Positions 34,312 through 42,362 of a stretch of 64,000 nt of DNA are shown in pieces. Each line of letters starts with the position of its first letter. Position 1 is the stretch's first letter. The notes beneath the pieces were generated by a model. That model did no database searches. It worked only from the letters and a program-made list of their open reading frames with translations, and was not told the DNA's origin. Both the position numbers and the translations under genes were made by a program. This stretch comes from Streptomyces sp. WZ-12 (GTDB lineage Bacteria; Actinomycetota; Actinomycetes; Streptomycetales; Streptomycetaceae), in the NCBI RefSeq assembly GCF_028898845.1, contig NZ_CP118574.1:620001-684000 (forward strand). Reading direction: 5' to 3'.

Positions 34312-35163
34312 ATGAGTGATCCGCGCCGGGTGATGTGGAACGGGACCGTTCGGTCGCTGTCGCTGGCTGACCAGTTGCTGGCAGCGCAGACCGCCGGCTG
34401 TGAAGCCCTCGCGATCACCCCGTCCGACTACAACAGGTGGCTCGGATCGGGCATCAGCACGCGCGAGATGCGCGGCATGGCGGCCGATGCCGGGGTCGGT
34501 CTCAGCCATCTCGATCCTCTCGTCCGCTGGGTAGCTGCCTGGGAACCGCATCTGCCGGGCGGCGAGGAGTTCCCCGTCGAGACCGTCGCCTTCGACGAAG
34601 ACGACTTCTTCCGCATGGCCGCCGCGCTCGGCGTCGAGTCGTTCACGGCTTGGGCGGGTTTCCCGCCCGGCAGGTACAGCCGTGAGCAGCTCGTCGACGC
34701 CTTCGGAGGTCTCTGCCGCCGGGCCGCGGTGGAGGGGCTGCGCTGTGACCTGGAGTTCATTCCGGTGTTCGGCATCCCCGACCTGCGCAGCGCTTGGGAC
34801 GTCGTCCGGGGTGCGGACGCGGCCAACAGCGGCATCGTCTTCGATCTGTGGCACTACATGAGGGGCGGGCGCGACGACGCCCTGCTGGAGACGATTCCCG
34901 GTGAGCGCATCACCGGAGTCCAACTGTGCGACGCCGACGCGGAGGTCCCGGAGGGGATGTCCCTCGCCTACGACGGCCTCAACAACCGCAAGGCGCCGGG
35001 CGAAGGCGACTTCCCGGTCTCGGAGATCGTCGACGTCCTGCGCGCCATCGGCGGACTGAACAGCGTTGGCCTTGAGGTGTTCTCCCCCGCCTTCGACGCC
35101 ATGTCAGCCGAGGAGGTCGGCGTGAGGACGCGGGCCGCTCTGGACGCCGCCCTCGCCCCCTGA
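34312..35163 (+). CDS. Sugar-phosphate isomerase/epimerase-like TIM-barrel protein
   Basis: 283 aa from ATG 34312 (MSDPRRVMWNGTVRSLSLAD). Xylose-isomerase-like pattern: LAAQTAGCEALAITPSDYN, the metal-site stretch EGLRCDLEFIPVFGIPDL (Glu), SGIVFDLWHYMRGG (Asp, His), GVQLCDADAE and VGLEVFSP (Glu). Members include epimerases, inosose dehydratases and 3-dehydroshikimate dehydratases. Being first in an operon with an extradiol-dioxygenase-like and a fumarylacetoacetase-family gene, a role in making or reshaping a ring-cleavage substrate is plausible but unproven. Confidence 0.82.
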   Translation: MSDPRRVMWNGTVRSLSLADQLLAAQTAGCEALAITPSDYNRWLGSGISTREMRGMAADAGVGLSHLDPLVRWVAAWEPHLPGGEEFPVETVAFDEDDFFRMAAALGVESFTAWAGFPPGRYSREQLVDAFGGLCRRAAVEGLRCDLEFIPVFGIPDLRSAWDVVRGADAANSGIVFDLWHYMRGGRDDALLETIPGERITGVQLCDADAEVPEGMSLAYDGLNNRKAPGEGDFPVSEIVDVLRAIGGLNSVGLEVFSPAFDAMSAEEVGVRTRAALDAALAP

Positions 35164-35219
35164 CTCTCCAGCGCGCGGTGTGCGGGTGCCCACCGCCCGA
35201 TGACACGGAAAGGAGCGAC

Positions 35220-35609
35220 ATGAGCACGACGCAGAGGGCGTCCCCACCCCAGGCGGCATGGGACTCGGGCCTGCTCGGGACGTGGTCCCTGCGCAGCATC
35301 CGCGAGTTGAACGCCGACGGCACCCTCCTGGCCGAGCCGTACGGTCAACAGCCGTCGGGGAGGCTGCACTACGGACCGGCGCACCAGGTTGCCGTGGTAG
35401 TCCCCGGCCATGCGGACGCACCCGCAGTGGCGTACATCGGCGATTACCAAGCCGATCCCGATGGCGTCCTGCGGCACGTCGTCCGCGTCGGATTGCCGCC
35501 CTTCACCGAGGACCAGGTCCGGTGGGCACGGCTCGACGGCGACTCCCTGACCCTGTCCACCGACCACGAGGGGCGGCGCCGCATCGAGTTGCGGTGGACG
35601 CGCGCCTGA
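35220..35609 (+). CDS. Lipocalin-like domain protein
   Basis: 129 aa from ATG 35220 with AAAGGAG upstream. Lipocalin_5-type signature LLGTWSLRSIRELNADGT with the conserved G-x-W, then GRLHYGPAHQVAVVV, VAYIGDYQADPDG and a final strand RRRIELRWTRA. These small barrels may bind or isomerise hydrophobic ligands. Second gene of the catabolic operon, 56 bases after the isomerase-like gene. Confidence 0.8.
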   Translation: MSTTQRASPPQAAWDSGLLGTWSLRSIRELNADGTLLAEPYGQQPSGRLHYGPAHQVAVVVPGHADAPAVAYIGDYQADPDGVLRHVVRVGLPPFTEDQVRWARLDGDSLTLSTDHEGRRRIELRWTRA

Positions 35610-35719
35610 GCCACGGCCCGCTCCGGACCGCCCCTCCCGATCAACGACCCATGTGGCAGTTGGTACTTGGGCAACCGTCGACAACCCGCGGACGTGCCCC
35701 TCAAGAGAAGGAGAACGTG

Positions 35720-36652
35720 ATGGCCCTGCACCGCCTGACGTCGATCACCCTCGGTGTCCCGGACGTTGAGGCCGCGGCCGGCTACTACGAGGAATTCGGT
35801 CTCACACCGGTGGGCGACGGGACGGTCCGCCGCTTCGCCACCCAGGAGGGCGGCGAGCAGTTGAAGCTCGCCCACAGCGCGCGCCGTCGGCTCACCGAAC
35901 TCGGAGTCGGCGTGGACGACCAGGACGACCTGGACCGCGTGGCCGCCGGTCTGTCGAGGCTGGACGTGCCGGCTCAACGGGACGCCACCTCCCTGCGAGT
36001 CACCGACCCGAACTCCCACCTGACGGTGATCCTGGAGATCGCCCCGCACCTGGAGCAGACCCCGACCGAGCAAGTGCCGTACAACGGTCCCGGGCGTCCC
36101 TCGCGCCCCAACGTCCGTGCCCCCGGGGCGGAGCGGACGAACCGGGTGCGGCCGCGCAAACTGGGCCACGTGGTGATCGGCTCGCGCGACCAGGACGCGA
36201 GCCAGCGCTTCTTCACCGAGGGCCTGGGCTTCCAGGCCACCGACCACGTGCCCGGCCTGGCCAGCTTCCTGCGCTGCTCCACCGACCACCACAACCTCCT
36301 CGTCCAGAAGGCTCCGGTGGACTTCCTCCACCACACCGCCTGGGAGGTGGACGACGTGGACGAGGTCGGCCGCGGCGCCACCGCCATGTTGGAGGAGCAT
36401 CCCGAGCGGCACGTGTGGGGGCTGGGTCGGCACCACATCGGGTCGAACTTCTTCTGGTACCTCAAGGACCCGGCCGGCAACTTCACCGAGTACTACAGCG
36501 ACCTCGACTGCATCGTCGACGACCAGATGTGGAAGCCCTCGGTCGTCGACGGAGCCCGCGGCCTCTACAACTGGGGCCCGCCGCCCCCGCCGTCCTTCAT
36601 CACACCGGAGGACCTCGCCGCCCTGATGACCGGCACACACAGCAGCCGCTGA
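35720..36652 (+). CDS. Extradiol-dioxygenase-like VOC protein (two-domain)
   Basis: 310 aa from ATG 35720 with GAGAAGGAG upstream. Two VOC domains; the second has the likely iron ligands His in LGHVVIGS (about 150), His in FLHHTAWEVDD (about 206) and Glu in NFTEYYSDLD (about 257). This is the layout of type I extradiol ring-cleaving dioxygenases such as 2,3-dihydroxybiphenyl dioxygenases. It probably cleaves a catechol-like ring next to the hydroxyl groups; the exact substrate is unknown. The following FAH-family gene fits processing of the cleavage product. Confidence 0.85.
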   Translation: MALHRLTSITLGVPDVEAAAGYYEEFGLTPVGDGTVRRFATQEGGEQLKLAHSARRRLTELGVGVDDQDDLDRVAAGLSRLDVPAQRDATSLRVTDPNSHLTVILEIAPHLEQTPTEQVPYNGPGRPSRPNVRAPGAERTNRVRPRKLGHVVIGSRDQDASQRFFTEGLGFQATDHVPGLASFLRCSTDHHNLLVQKAPVDFLHHTAWEVDDVDEVGRGATAMLEEHPERHVWGLGRHHIGSNFFWYLKDPAGNFTEYYSDLDCIVDDQMWKPSVVDGARGLYNWGPPPPPSFITPEDLAALMTGTHSSR

Positions 36653-36684
36653 ATTCCACAGCTCACCACCACACAGGAGCAGTC

Positions 36685-37548
36685 ATGCGCATTGGCAGGA
36701 TCGGCGGCAGGCTCGCGCTGCTGCAGGACGACCGGGCACTGGATGTCGAGAAGGCGAGCGACGGCAGGTTCGCAGCCGAGCCCGACCGCGTCTTCGAGCG
36801 GTGGGACGAATTCACGCGGTGGGCCGAGGGCCACTCGCTGGACGACGCCGTTCCCTTCGCACCCTCGCAGGTGGGTCCCCCGGTCCTCCGGCCGGCCCAG
36901 GTCTTCGGGATCGGCCTCAACTACCGGGCGCACGTCGCCGAGTCGGGCCTGCAGTCGGAGATCACCTCGCCCGCGGTGTTCACGAAGTTCGTCTCCAGCA
37001 TCGCCGGCCCGTACGACACGGTGACGCTCCCCAGCGACCGGGTCGACTGGGAGGTCGAACTGGTCGCGGTCATCGGACGCCCAGGACACCGGGTGCCGGA
37101 GAAGGACGGATGGAGCCACGTGGCGGCCCTGACCGTGGGCCAGGACCTGTCCGAACGGACGGTACAACTGGCCGGCCCGGTACCGCAGTTCTCCCTCGGC
37201 AAGTCCTACCCGGGATTCAGCCCGATCGGTCCCTCGTTGGTCAGCGTCGAGGAGTTCGCCGACCCCGACGACCTGGCGCTGTCCTGCGCCCTGGACGGCG
37301 AGGTGCTCCAGGACGGCAGGACCAGGGATCTGATCTTCTCCGTCCCCGAGCTCGTCGCACGGTTGTCCGCGGTCGTCCCGCTCCTTCCCGGCGACCTCAT
37401 CTTCACCGGTACCCCGTCCGGGGTGGGCATGGGGCGGGACCCGCAGCGCTACCTGGTGCCGGGCGGCACCCTGGTCAGCACCGTCGAGGGCATCGGTTCA
37501 CTGGCCAACCGGCTGGTGGCGGATTCGGGCGCGCGGGACGCCGCCTGA
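36685..37548 (+). CDS. Fumarylacetoacetate-hydrolase-family protein
   Basis: 287 aa from ATG 36685 with AGGAGC upstream. FAH-fold C-terminal domain: VFGIGLNYRAHVAESG, DWEVELVAVIGRPGHRVPEKD (metal-binding Glu), VGQDLSERTVQLAG, FSLGKSYPGFSPIGPSLV and FTGTPSGVGMGRDP. Members hydrolyse C-C bonds or decarboxylate/hydrate products of ring cleavage. Directly follows the dioxygenase-like gene. Confidence 0.9.
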   Translation: MRIGRIGGRLALLQDDRALDVEKASDGRFAAEPDRVFERWDEFTRWAEGHSLDDAVPFAPSQVGPPVLRPAQVFGIGLNYRAHVAESGLQSEITSPAVFTKFVSSIAGPYDTVTLPSDRVDWEVELVAVIGRPGHRVPEKDGWSHVAALTVGQDLSERTVQLAGPVPQFSLGKSYPGFSPIGPSLVSVEEFADPDDLALSCALDGEVLQDGRTRDLIFSVPELVARLSAVVPLLPGDLIFTGTPSGVGMGRDPQRYLVPGGTLVSTVEGIGSLANRLVADSGARDAA

Positions 37549-37625
37549 CCGGGCTTCAGCCCCCCAGCAACGACACGAGAGCCAGTTCGACAAGCCGAGT
37601 TCGTTCGGCGGAGAGTGAGACAGGT

Positions 37626-38027
37626 ATGGGCAACCGGACACGCGACGTGGTGAACGAGCTCCTCAAGCGCATCGGAGAAGGCGATGTCCCGGCCGTGGTG
37701 GAGCTGTTCGCGGACGACGCCGACTGGGAGATCCCCGGGGACCCGGAGATCGTCCCCTGGGTGGGCCGCCGCACGGTCGCCGGCATCCCGGACTTCTTCC
37801 GGACGATGGGCGAACTCACCGACCGCGAGCTCTTCGACGTCGAGCGCGTCGTCGTCGACGGCCCCAACGCGGTGCTGATCGGACGGGCACGGGTCGTGGT
37901 GCGCTCGACGGGCAAGACGATCGACACGCCGTTCGCGGTGGACATCGTCGTGAACCCCGAGGGCCGCATCAGTCGCTACTACATGTTCGAAGATTCCTGG
38001 GGCGTCGCCCAGGCGGTGCGTCCGTGA
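37626..38027 (+). CDS. SnoaL-like protein (ketosteroid-isomerase type)
   Basis: 133 aa from ATG 37626. Pattern NELLKRIGEGDVPAVVELFADDADWEIPGD, WVGRRTVAGIPDFFRTMG and a sheet ending RISRYYMFEDSWGVAQAV, typical for SnoaL-like isomerases. Last enzyme gene of the catabolic operon. Role unknown. Confidence 0.85.
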   Translation: MGNRTRDVVNELLKRIGEGDVPAVVELFADDADWEIPGDPEIVPWVGRRTVAGIPDFFRTMGELTDRELFDVERVVVDGPNAVLIGRARVVVRSTGKTIDTPFAVDIVVNPEGRISRYYMFEDSWGVAQAVRP

Positions 38028-38214
38028 GCAAGGTGGGCGTCGCACGGCATCGACGAAGCCCCTGTTCGGCGCACTGGTACGGACGGACGCTGCACCTGAC
38101 CCGCTTCAGGAAGCCCCCTCTCTGATCGGCGCCCAGGGCCGGAGCCGGCGCTCCGCCGAACGCCGGGCTACGGCACCGGCCTTGGGTGTGCCACGGAGTC
38201 CCAAATATCGTTAA

Positions 38215-38250
38215 TTGCAAATTATTGCGTTAAATCGCTAGGGTGTTCCG
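38215..38250 (+). promoter_or_regulatory. GntR promoter with the shared motif; mRNA probably leaderless
   Basis: TTGCAA (38215-38220) and TAGGGT (38239-38244), 18-base spacer; a start site seven bases on would be the GTG at 38251. The motif TTGCGTT-N2-ATCG-N-TA (38225-38240) lies inside the promoter, as at 34182-34197. Confidence 0.5.
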
Positions 38251-38952
38251 GTGGCCAAGGGGAATGCAACGCGTACCGAAGAGGTCTTCGAGGGGATCCG
38301 GAGCGACCTGCTCAACGGGGAACTCGCTCCGGGGCAGCGGCTCAAGCTGATCGCCCTCGCGGAGCGGTTCGGCGTGAGCATGTCGGTAGTCCGTGAGGCA
38401 CTCACCCGGCTCGCCGAACAGGGGCTCGTCGTGTCGAACCCGCAGCGCGGGTTCAGCGTGATGCCGCTGTCGGTCGACGACCTGCACGACCTGACGCGGA
38501 CGCGGGTGCAGTTGGAGTCGCTGGCGTTGCGGCAGGCGATCGCCCTGGGCGGTCTGGAATGGGAGTCCGCAGTCGTGGCGGCGCACCACACGCTTGAGCG
38601 CACCACGGTCGACGGTGCCGACGGCAGGCTCAACGAAGACTGGCCCGCCGCCCACAAGACCTTCCATCAGGCACTGCTGTCGGGTGCGCGGAGCCCGCGC
38701 TTGGAGGGGGTCGTCAACGCCCTGCGCGACAACGCCGAGCTCTACCGGCGCTGGTACTGGGCCTTGACCGAAGACCAGGTACGCGACCTGGTTACCGAGC
38801 ACCGTCAACTGCGGGATCTCGCCCTGGCCCGGGACGCCGACGCCGCCGTGGCCGCCCTGGCCGAACACATCGGTCGGGCGCCTCGCAAGCTCATCGCCTA
38901 CGCCCGCGAACACGACCTGGAAGACCCCACGCACGGGCCAACTGGGGCCTGA
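38251..38952 (+). CDS. GntR-family regulator with FCD domain
   Basis: 233 aa from GTG 38251. DNA-binding part: EVFEGIRSDLLNGELAPGQRL, LAERFGVSMSVVREALTRLAEQGLV. The C-terminal FCD domain includes LTRTRVQLESLALRQAI, FHQALLSGA and LVTEHRQLRDLALARDADAAV with the metal-binding His/Asp pattern. FCD proteins usually sense carboxylates from catabolic pathways. It follows the ring-cleavage operon on the same strand and probably controls it. Confidence 0.9.
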   Translation: MAKGNATRTEEVFEGIRSDLLNGELAPGQRLKLIALAERFGVSMSVVREALTRLAEQGLVVSNPQRGFSVMPLSVDDLHDLTRTRVQLESLALRQAIALGGLEWESAVVAAHHTLERTTVDGADGRLNEDWPAAHKTFHQALLSGARSPRLEGVVNALRDNAELYRRWYWALTEDQVRDLVTEHRQLRDLALARDADAAVAALAEHIGRAPRKLIAYAREHDLEDPTHGPTGA

Positions 38953-39085
38953 CCAAGGGGCACTTGAGCTGCCCGACGTCCCTCGCCGCGCCTACCGGCT
39001 CAGAAAGCCTTAATAGGCTCGCCCTATAAGGGTGGTTGGCCCTCGGTCTTGGACCTGCGCACTTCCCGGCTGGTGTGATCGAGGC

Positions 39086-39976
39086 ATGACCGACCTCCTC
39101 CCTGAGTTCTCCCATCGCACCGTCGACGCCGAGGGTGTGCGCATCAACGTACGGATCGCGGGTGAGGGCCCACCGGTCCTGCTGCTGCACGGCTATCCGC
39201 AGACACATCTCATCTGGCACCAGGTCGCCCCTCATCTGGCCGCCGGGCACACCGTGGTTCTGACCGACCTACGCGGCTACGGCGACAGCGACAAGCCCCT
39301 CTCCGGCCCGGACCACGCCACCTACGCCAAGCGCTCGATGGCGCTCGACCAACTACTGGTGATGCGTGAACTGGGCTTCGACCGCTTCGCCGTGGTCGGC
39401 CACGACCGCGGCGGCAGGGTCGGACATCGACTGGCCCTGGACCATCCGCACGCCGTCACCGCGCTCGCGGTCTTGGACATCGTGCCGACCCGCCACGCCT
39501 TCCAACACGCCGGCGCCGACTTCGGACTCGGGTACTACCACTGGTACTTCCTCGCCGCCGGCAACAACATCCCCGAGCACCTCATCGGCGCCGACCCGGG
39601 ATTCTGGGTCCGCACCCGCATGGGCGCCCGCCACCATGGCGGGACCCCCTTCAACTCCGTGGCACAGGACGCATACGTGCGCTGCTTCTCCGACCCCGCA
39701 GCCATCCACGCCTCATGCGAGGACTACCGCGCAGCCGCGAGCATCGACCTTGTCCACGACGAGGCGGATGCGACCGCGGGCCGCCGCGTCACCTGCCCGC
39801 TGCTGGCCCTGTGGGGCGAACACAGCTTCGTCGGCCGCCACTACGACGTACTCGACGTCTGGCGCGCGTACGCCACCGACGTACGCGGCCAGGCACTTCC
39901 CTGCGACCACTACGTTCCCGAAGAAGCACCCGAGGCGACCGCAGGGCTGCTCCAGGCATTTCTCCGCGACCGGTAA
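39086..39976 (+). CDS. Haloacetate-dehalogenase-like alpha/beta hydrolase
   Basis: 296 aa from ATG 39086. Every catalytic residue of fluoroacetate dehalogenases has a visible counterpart: nucleophile Asp107 in GHDRGGR with Arg108 and Arg111 for the carboxylate, halide-site His152-Trp153 (HWYFLA) and Tyr214 (EDYRAAA), Asp131 and the general base His275 (CDHYVPEEAPE). The oxyanion segment is LHGYPQTHLIWH. Epoxide hydrolases share the fold but usually lack the HW pair. It may hydrolyse haloacids, including C-F bonds. It stands alone after the GntR gene. Confidence 0.85.
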   Translation: MTDLLPEFSHRTVDAEGVRINVRIAGEGPPVLLLHGYPQTHLIWHQVAPHLAAGHTVVLTDLRGYGDSDKPLSGPDHATYAKRSMALDQLLVMRELGFDRFAVVGHDRGGRVGHRLALDHPHAVTALAVLDIVPTRHAFQHAGADFGLGYYHWYFLAAGNNIPEHLIGADPGFWVRTRMGARHHGGTPFNSVAQDAYVRCFSDPAAIHASCEDYRAAASIDLVHDEADATAGRRVTCPLLALWGEHSFVGRHYDVLDVWRAYATDVRGQALPCDHYVPEEAPEATAGLLQAFLRDR

Positions 39977-40126
39977 CGAAGGAACGGCCGTTCCTCGCCG
40001 CCCAGCGCACGGGGACCACGCGCCAGATGCACCGCCGCGCCGACGTCGCACTCCTCCACTACCGCGCCCTGCTCAACTGACAATGACGCAACGTCACTAT
40101 CCCTACGGAACAGGGCCGTTGATCGG

Positions 40127-41452
40127 TCACGCCCAAAAGCGCCGTCGGTGTTCGATGAAGGAAGCCACAGCCTCGACGAGTTCCCGACATTCCGAGGGCC
40201 CAATGGGAAGGGAAAGGGCAATCATCCCGCGCCTGGCCAGGTAGATGCCGGCAGAAAGCATGTCGAAGAAGAACAACTCCTTCAGCTCCTGGTCGCCGGC
40301 TACCACGTCGGCTCCGCACCGGACCGTCCGCTCGGTGAAGTGGACGGTCATCAGCGAGCCCAGTCCCGTGAAGACCATGGGCGCCCCGGACTGCGCGCAC
40401 AGTTGGTTCAGTTCCGTACGCAACTGGTCTCCGCGCACGGTGAGTTGGTCGGCAGCGTTCGGGGGGAATTCGTCGAGTGCCGCGAGTCCCGCGCTCATGG
40501 TGACGACGTTGTTGTTGAAGGTGCCGGCGTGTGACAGGAATTCGGGTGTCCGCGGATCGTACGCCGCCATGATCTCCGAGCGGCCTCCGAAGGCCCCGAA
40601 GGACAGGCCGCCGCCGAGGTACTTGCCGAGTGTGGTGAGGTCGGCCTCGATACCCAGCATGCCCTGACGGCCCCCGACCGCGAGACGTGAGGTCATGACC
40701 TCGTCGAGGATGAGCAGCGCCCCGGATTCCCTGGTGTGCTCGCGCAGGAGCCGCAGGAATTCCGGCTCGGCCGGCACACAACCTCCGGAGCCGAGCATCG
40801 GCTCCACCAGGACGGCGGCGAGGGACTGGCGATGCGCGTCGAGGAGAGCCTTGGTGCCGTCGATGTCGTTGTAGGTGCCGATCACCCACTCGTGGGGGAC
40901 GTTGGTCGGCTTCGATCCACCGGTGAAGGCGATCACGCTGCCGTGGTAGGCGCCGTCGAAGACCAGGATCTTGCTCCGGCCGGTCGTCGCGGTGGCTGCC
41001 GCCAGGGCGAGCAGGTTGGCCTCGGTCCCGGAGTTGGTGAAGCGGACACGGTCGATGGTGGGAAAGCGCTCGCAGATCCGAGCCGCGAATCGTGCCTCAA
41101 GTTCGTTGTGCCCGGACAGCGAGATGCCGTTCGCCAGAGCGGCGCTGACGGCGGAGGCGATGGCCGGGTTGGTGTGCCCGAACAGTCCGGCCGTGAAGTC
41201 GCCGAGGAAGTTCACGTATTCGTGCCCGTCCGCATCCCACAGACGGCAGTCCTGGCCCCGGGCGATGCGCAGCGGAAAGGGGCTGTGGAAGAGCACCGTC
41301 CGGGTGTTGCCTCCTGGCATGTGCGCACAGGCGGCGTCGAACTGTCGCTGGCTCTCCGGGTTCGCTCGCGTGTAGGCGGCCCGAGCCTCCTGCAACGCCT
41401 CGGCCAGTGCCTCACCGCGCGGCGCGGCGGCGCTCCGGGCAGATGTCGTCAT
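40127..41452 (-). CDS. Class-III PLP-dependent aminotransferase (glutamate-1-semialdehyde aminomutase-like)
   Basis: 441 aa from ATG 41452 with AGGAGG 8 bases upstream. PLP-fold landmarks: RVRFTNSGTEANLLALAAAT, VFDGAYHGSVIAF, LLILDEVMTSRL (PLP-ring Asp) and the Schiff-base Lys in DLTTLGKYLGGGLSFGAFGG. A near full-length member. Similar proteins act on beta-amino acids, diamines or amino-group isomerisation; the context (a TetR on the same strand upstream) does not settle the substrate. Confidence 0.88.
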   Translation of the reverse strand: MTTSARSAAAPRGEALAEALQEARAAYTRANPESQRQFDAACAHMPGGNTRTVLFHSPFPLRIARGQDCRLWDADGHEYVNFLGDFTAGLFGHTNPAIASAVSAALANGISLSGHNELEARFAARICERFPTIDRVRFTNSGTEANLLALAAATATTGRSKILVFDGAYHGSVIAFTGGSKPTNVPHEWVIGTYNDIDGTKALLDAHRQSLAAVLVEPMLGSGGCVPAEPEFLRLLREHTRESGALLILDEVMTSRLAVGGRQGMLGIEADLTTLGKYLGGGLSFGAFGGRSEIMAAYDPRTPEFLSHAGTFNNNVVTMSAGLAALDEFPPNAADQLTVRGDQLRTELNQLCAQSGAPMVFTGLGSLMTVHFTERTVRCGADVVAGDQELKELFFFDMLSAGIYLARRGMIALSLPIGPSECRELVEAVASFIEHRRRFWA

Positions 41453-41708
41453 CGTTCCTGCCTCCTCCTGGGCCCCGGCGGCGCATGCTGCCGGAAGGGT
41501 GGTTCCGTGCCGTGAACTGGTCGCCGACGAATGCGATCACGCCCGCGCCGGCGGGCCGCGTCGCCGTCTTGCTTAGCGGACGCCGAGCGGTTGCCATCTG
41601 TCGCCGACCGAAGAAAGTCGTTGGTGCGGAGGGGAGTTGACGCGCCGGCCGGAGCTGCGGGAGTGAAGCGGGGGCTGTCGCCGACGTGGCCGGAAGCGCC
41701 TTCCGCTC

Positions 41709-42305
41709 CTACGCCGCGGGAGCTCCAGGCGCCAAGGCGGCAAGGGCGAGGTCCACGACGGCATTCACGTACTCGGCGTCCACGGGTTGACCCGAGACCA
41801 GCAGGCGGTAATGCAGCGGCGCGAAGACGAGATCGAGTGCGGTGTCCGCTGCCACGTCGGTCCGGATGACACCCGCTTCCTGGGCCTCATGCAGCGCCTG
41901 CCGGACTGGTGCGCGGCGCGGTTCAAACCACTGCTCGACCATGGCGCGGGCCAGCTCCGGATCGGTCTGCGCCGCTCCGATCAGCTCCCGGAGACGTGTT
42001 CCCGCGGACCCTTCCACGTACAGGGCCCGGAACCCATGGGCGAAGGCGCGTAGTTGCGCGGGGAAGTCCTCGCCCCCGTCCGGGAACGGGCCGATGTTCG
42101 TCCTGTCGAGGAAGACCTCGAAGACCACTGCCGCCTTCGAGGGCCACCAGCGGTAGAGCGTCTGCCGGCCGACGCCCGCCCGGGCCGCGATCGCGCCCAT
42201 GGTGACCGATTCGTAGCCGCCCTGCTCCAGTAGCTCGAAGGTGGCGTCGAGGATGGCGCGCCAGGACTCGTGGCTGCGTCGTGCGGGATCGGGTTCGGCA
42301 GGCAT
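41709..42305 (-). CDS. TetR-family transcriptional regulator
   Basis: 198 aa from ATG 42305 (MPAEPDPARRSHESWRAILDA). DNA-binding part VTMGAIAARAGVGRQTLYRWWPSKAAVVFEVF; the C-terminal TetR_C_11-like domain includes LRELIGAAQTDPELARAMVEQW. It diverges from the glycosidase-like gene; a palindrome lies 22 bases beyond its start. Likely represses itself and that gene. Confidence 0.9.
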   Translation of the reverse strand: MPAEPDPARRSHESWRAILDATFELLEQGGYESVTMGAIAARAGVGRQTLYRWWPSKAAVVFEVFLDRTNIGPFPDGGEDFPAQLRAFAHGFRALYVEGSAGTRLRELIGAAQTDPELARAMVEQWFEPRRAPVRQALHEAQEAGVIRTDVAADTALDLVFAPLHYRLLVSGQPVDAEYVNAVVDLALAALAPGAPAA

Positions 42306-42326
42306 GGCTCTACCATACAGGAAGCG

Positions 42327-42344
42327 AGACGAGGCATCTCGTCT
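42327..42344. promoter_or_regulatory. TetR operator candidate (AGACGAG-N4-CTCGTCT)
   Basis: Perfect 7-bp arms with spacer GCAT; outer bases GC/GC extend the symmetry with one mismatch each side. It lies between the divergent TetR and glycosidase-like genes. Confidence 0.7.
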
Positions 42345-42362
42345 TGCCATCGCGGAATCCAG

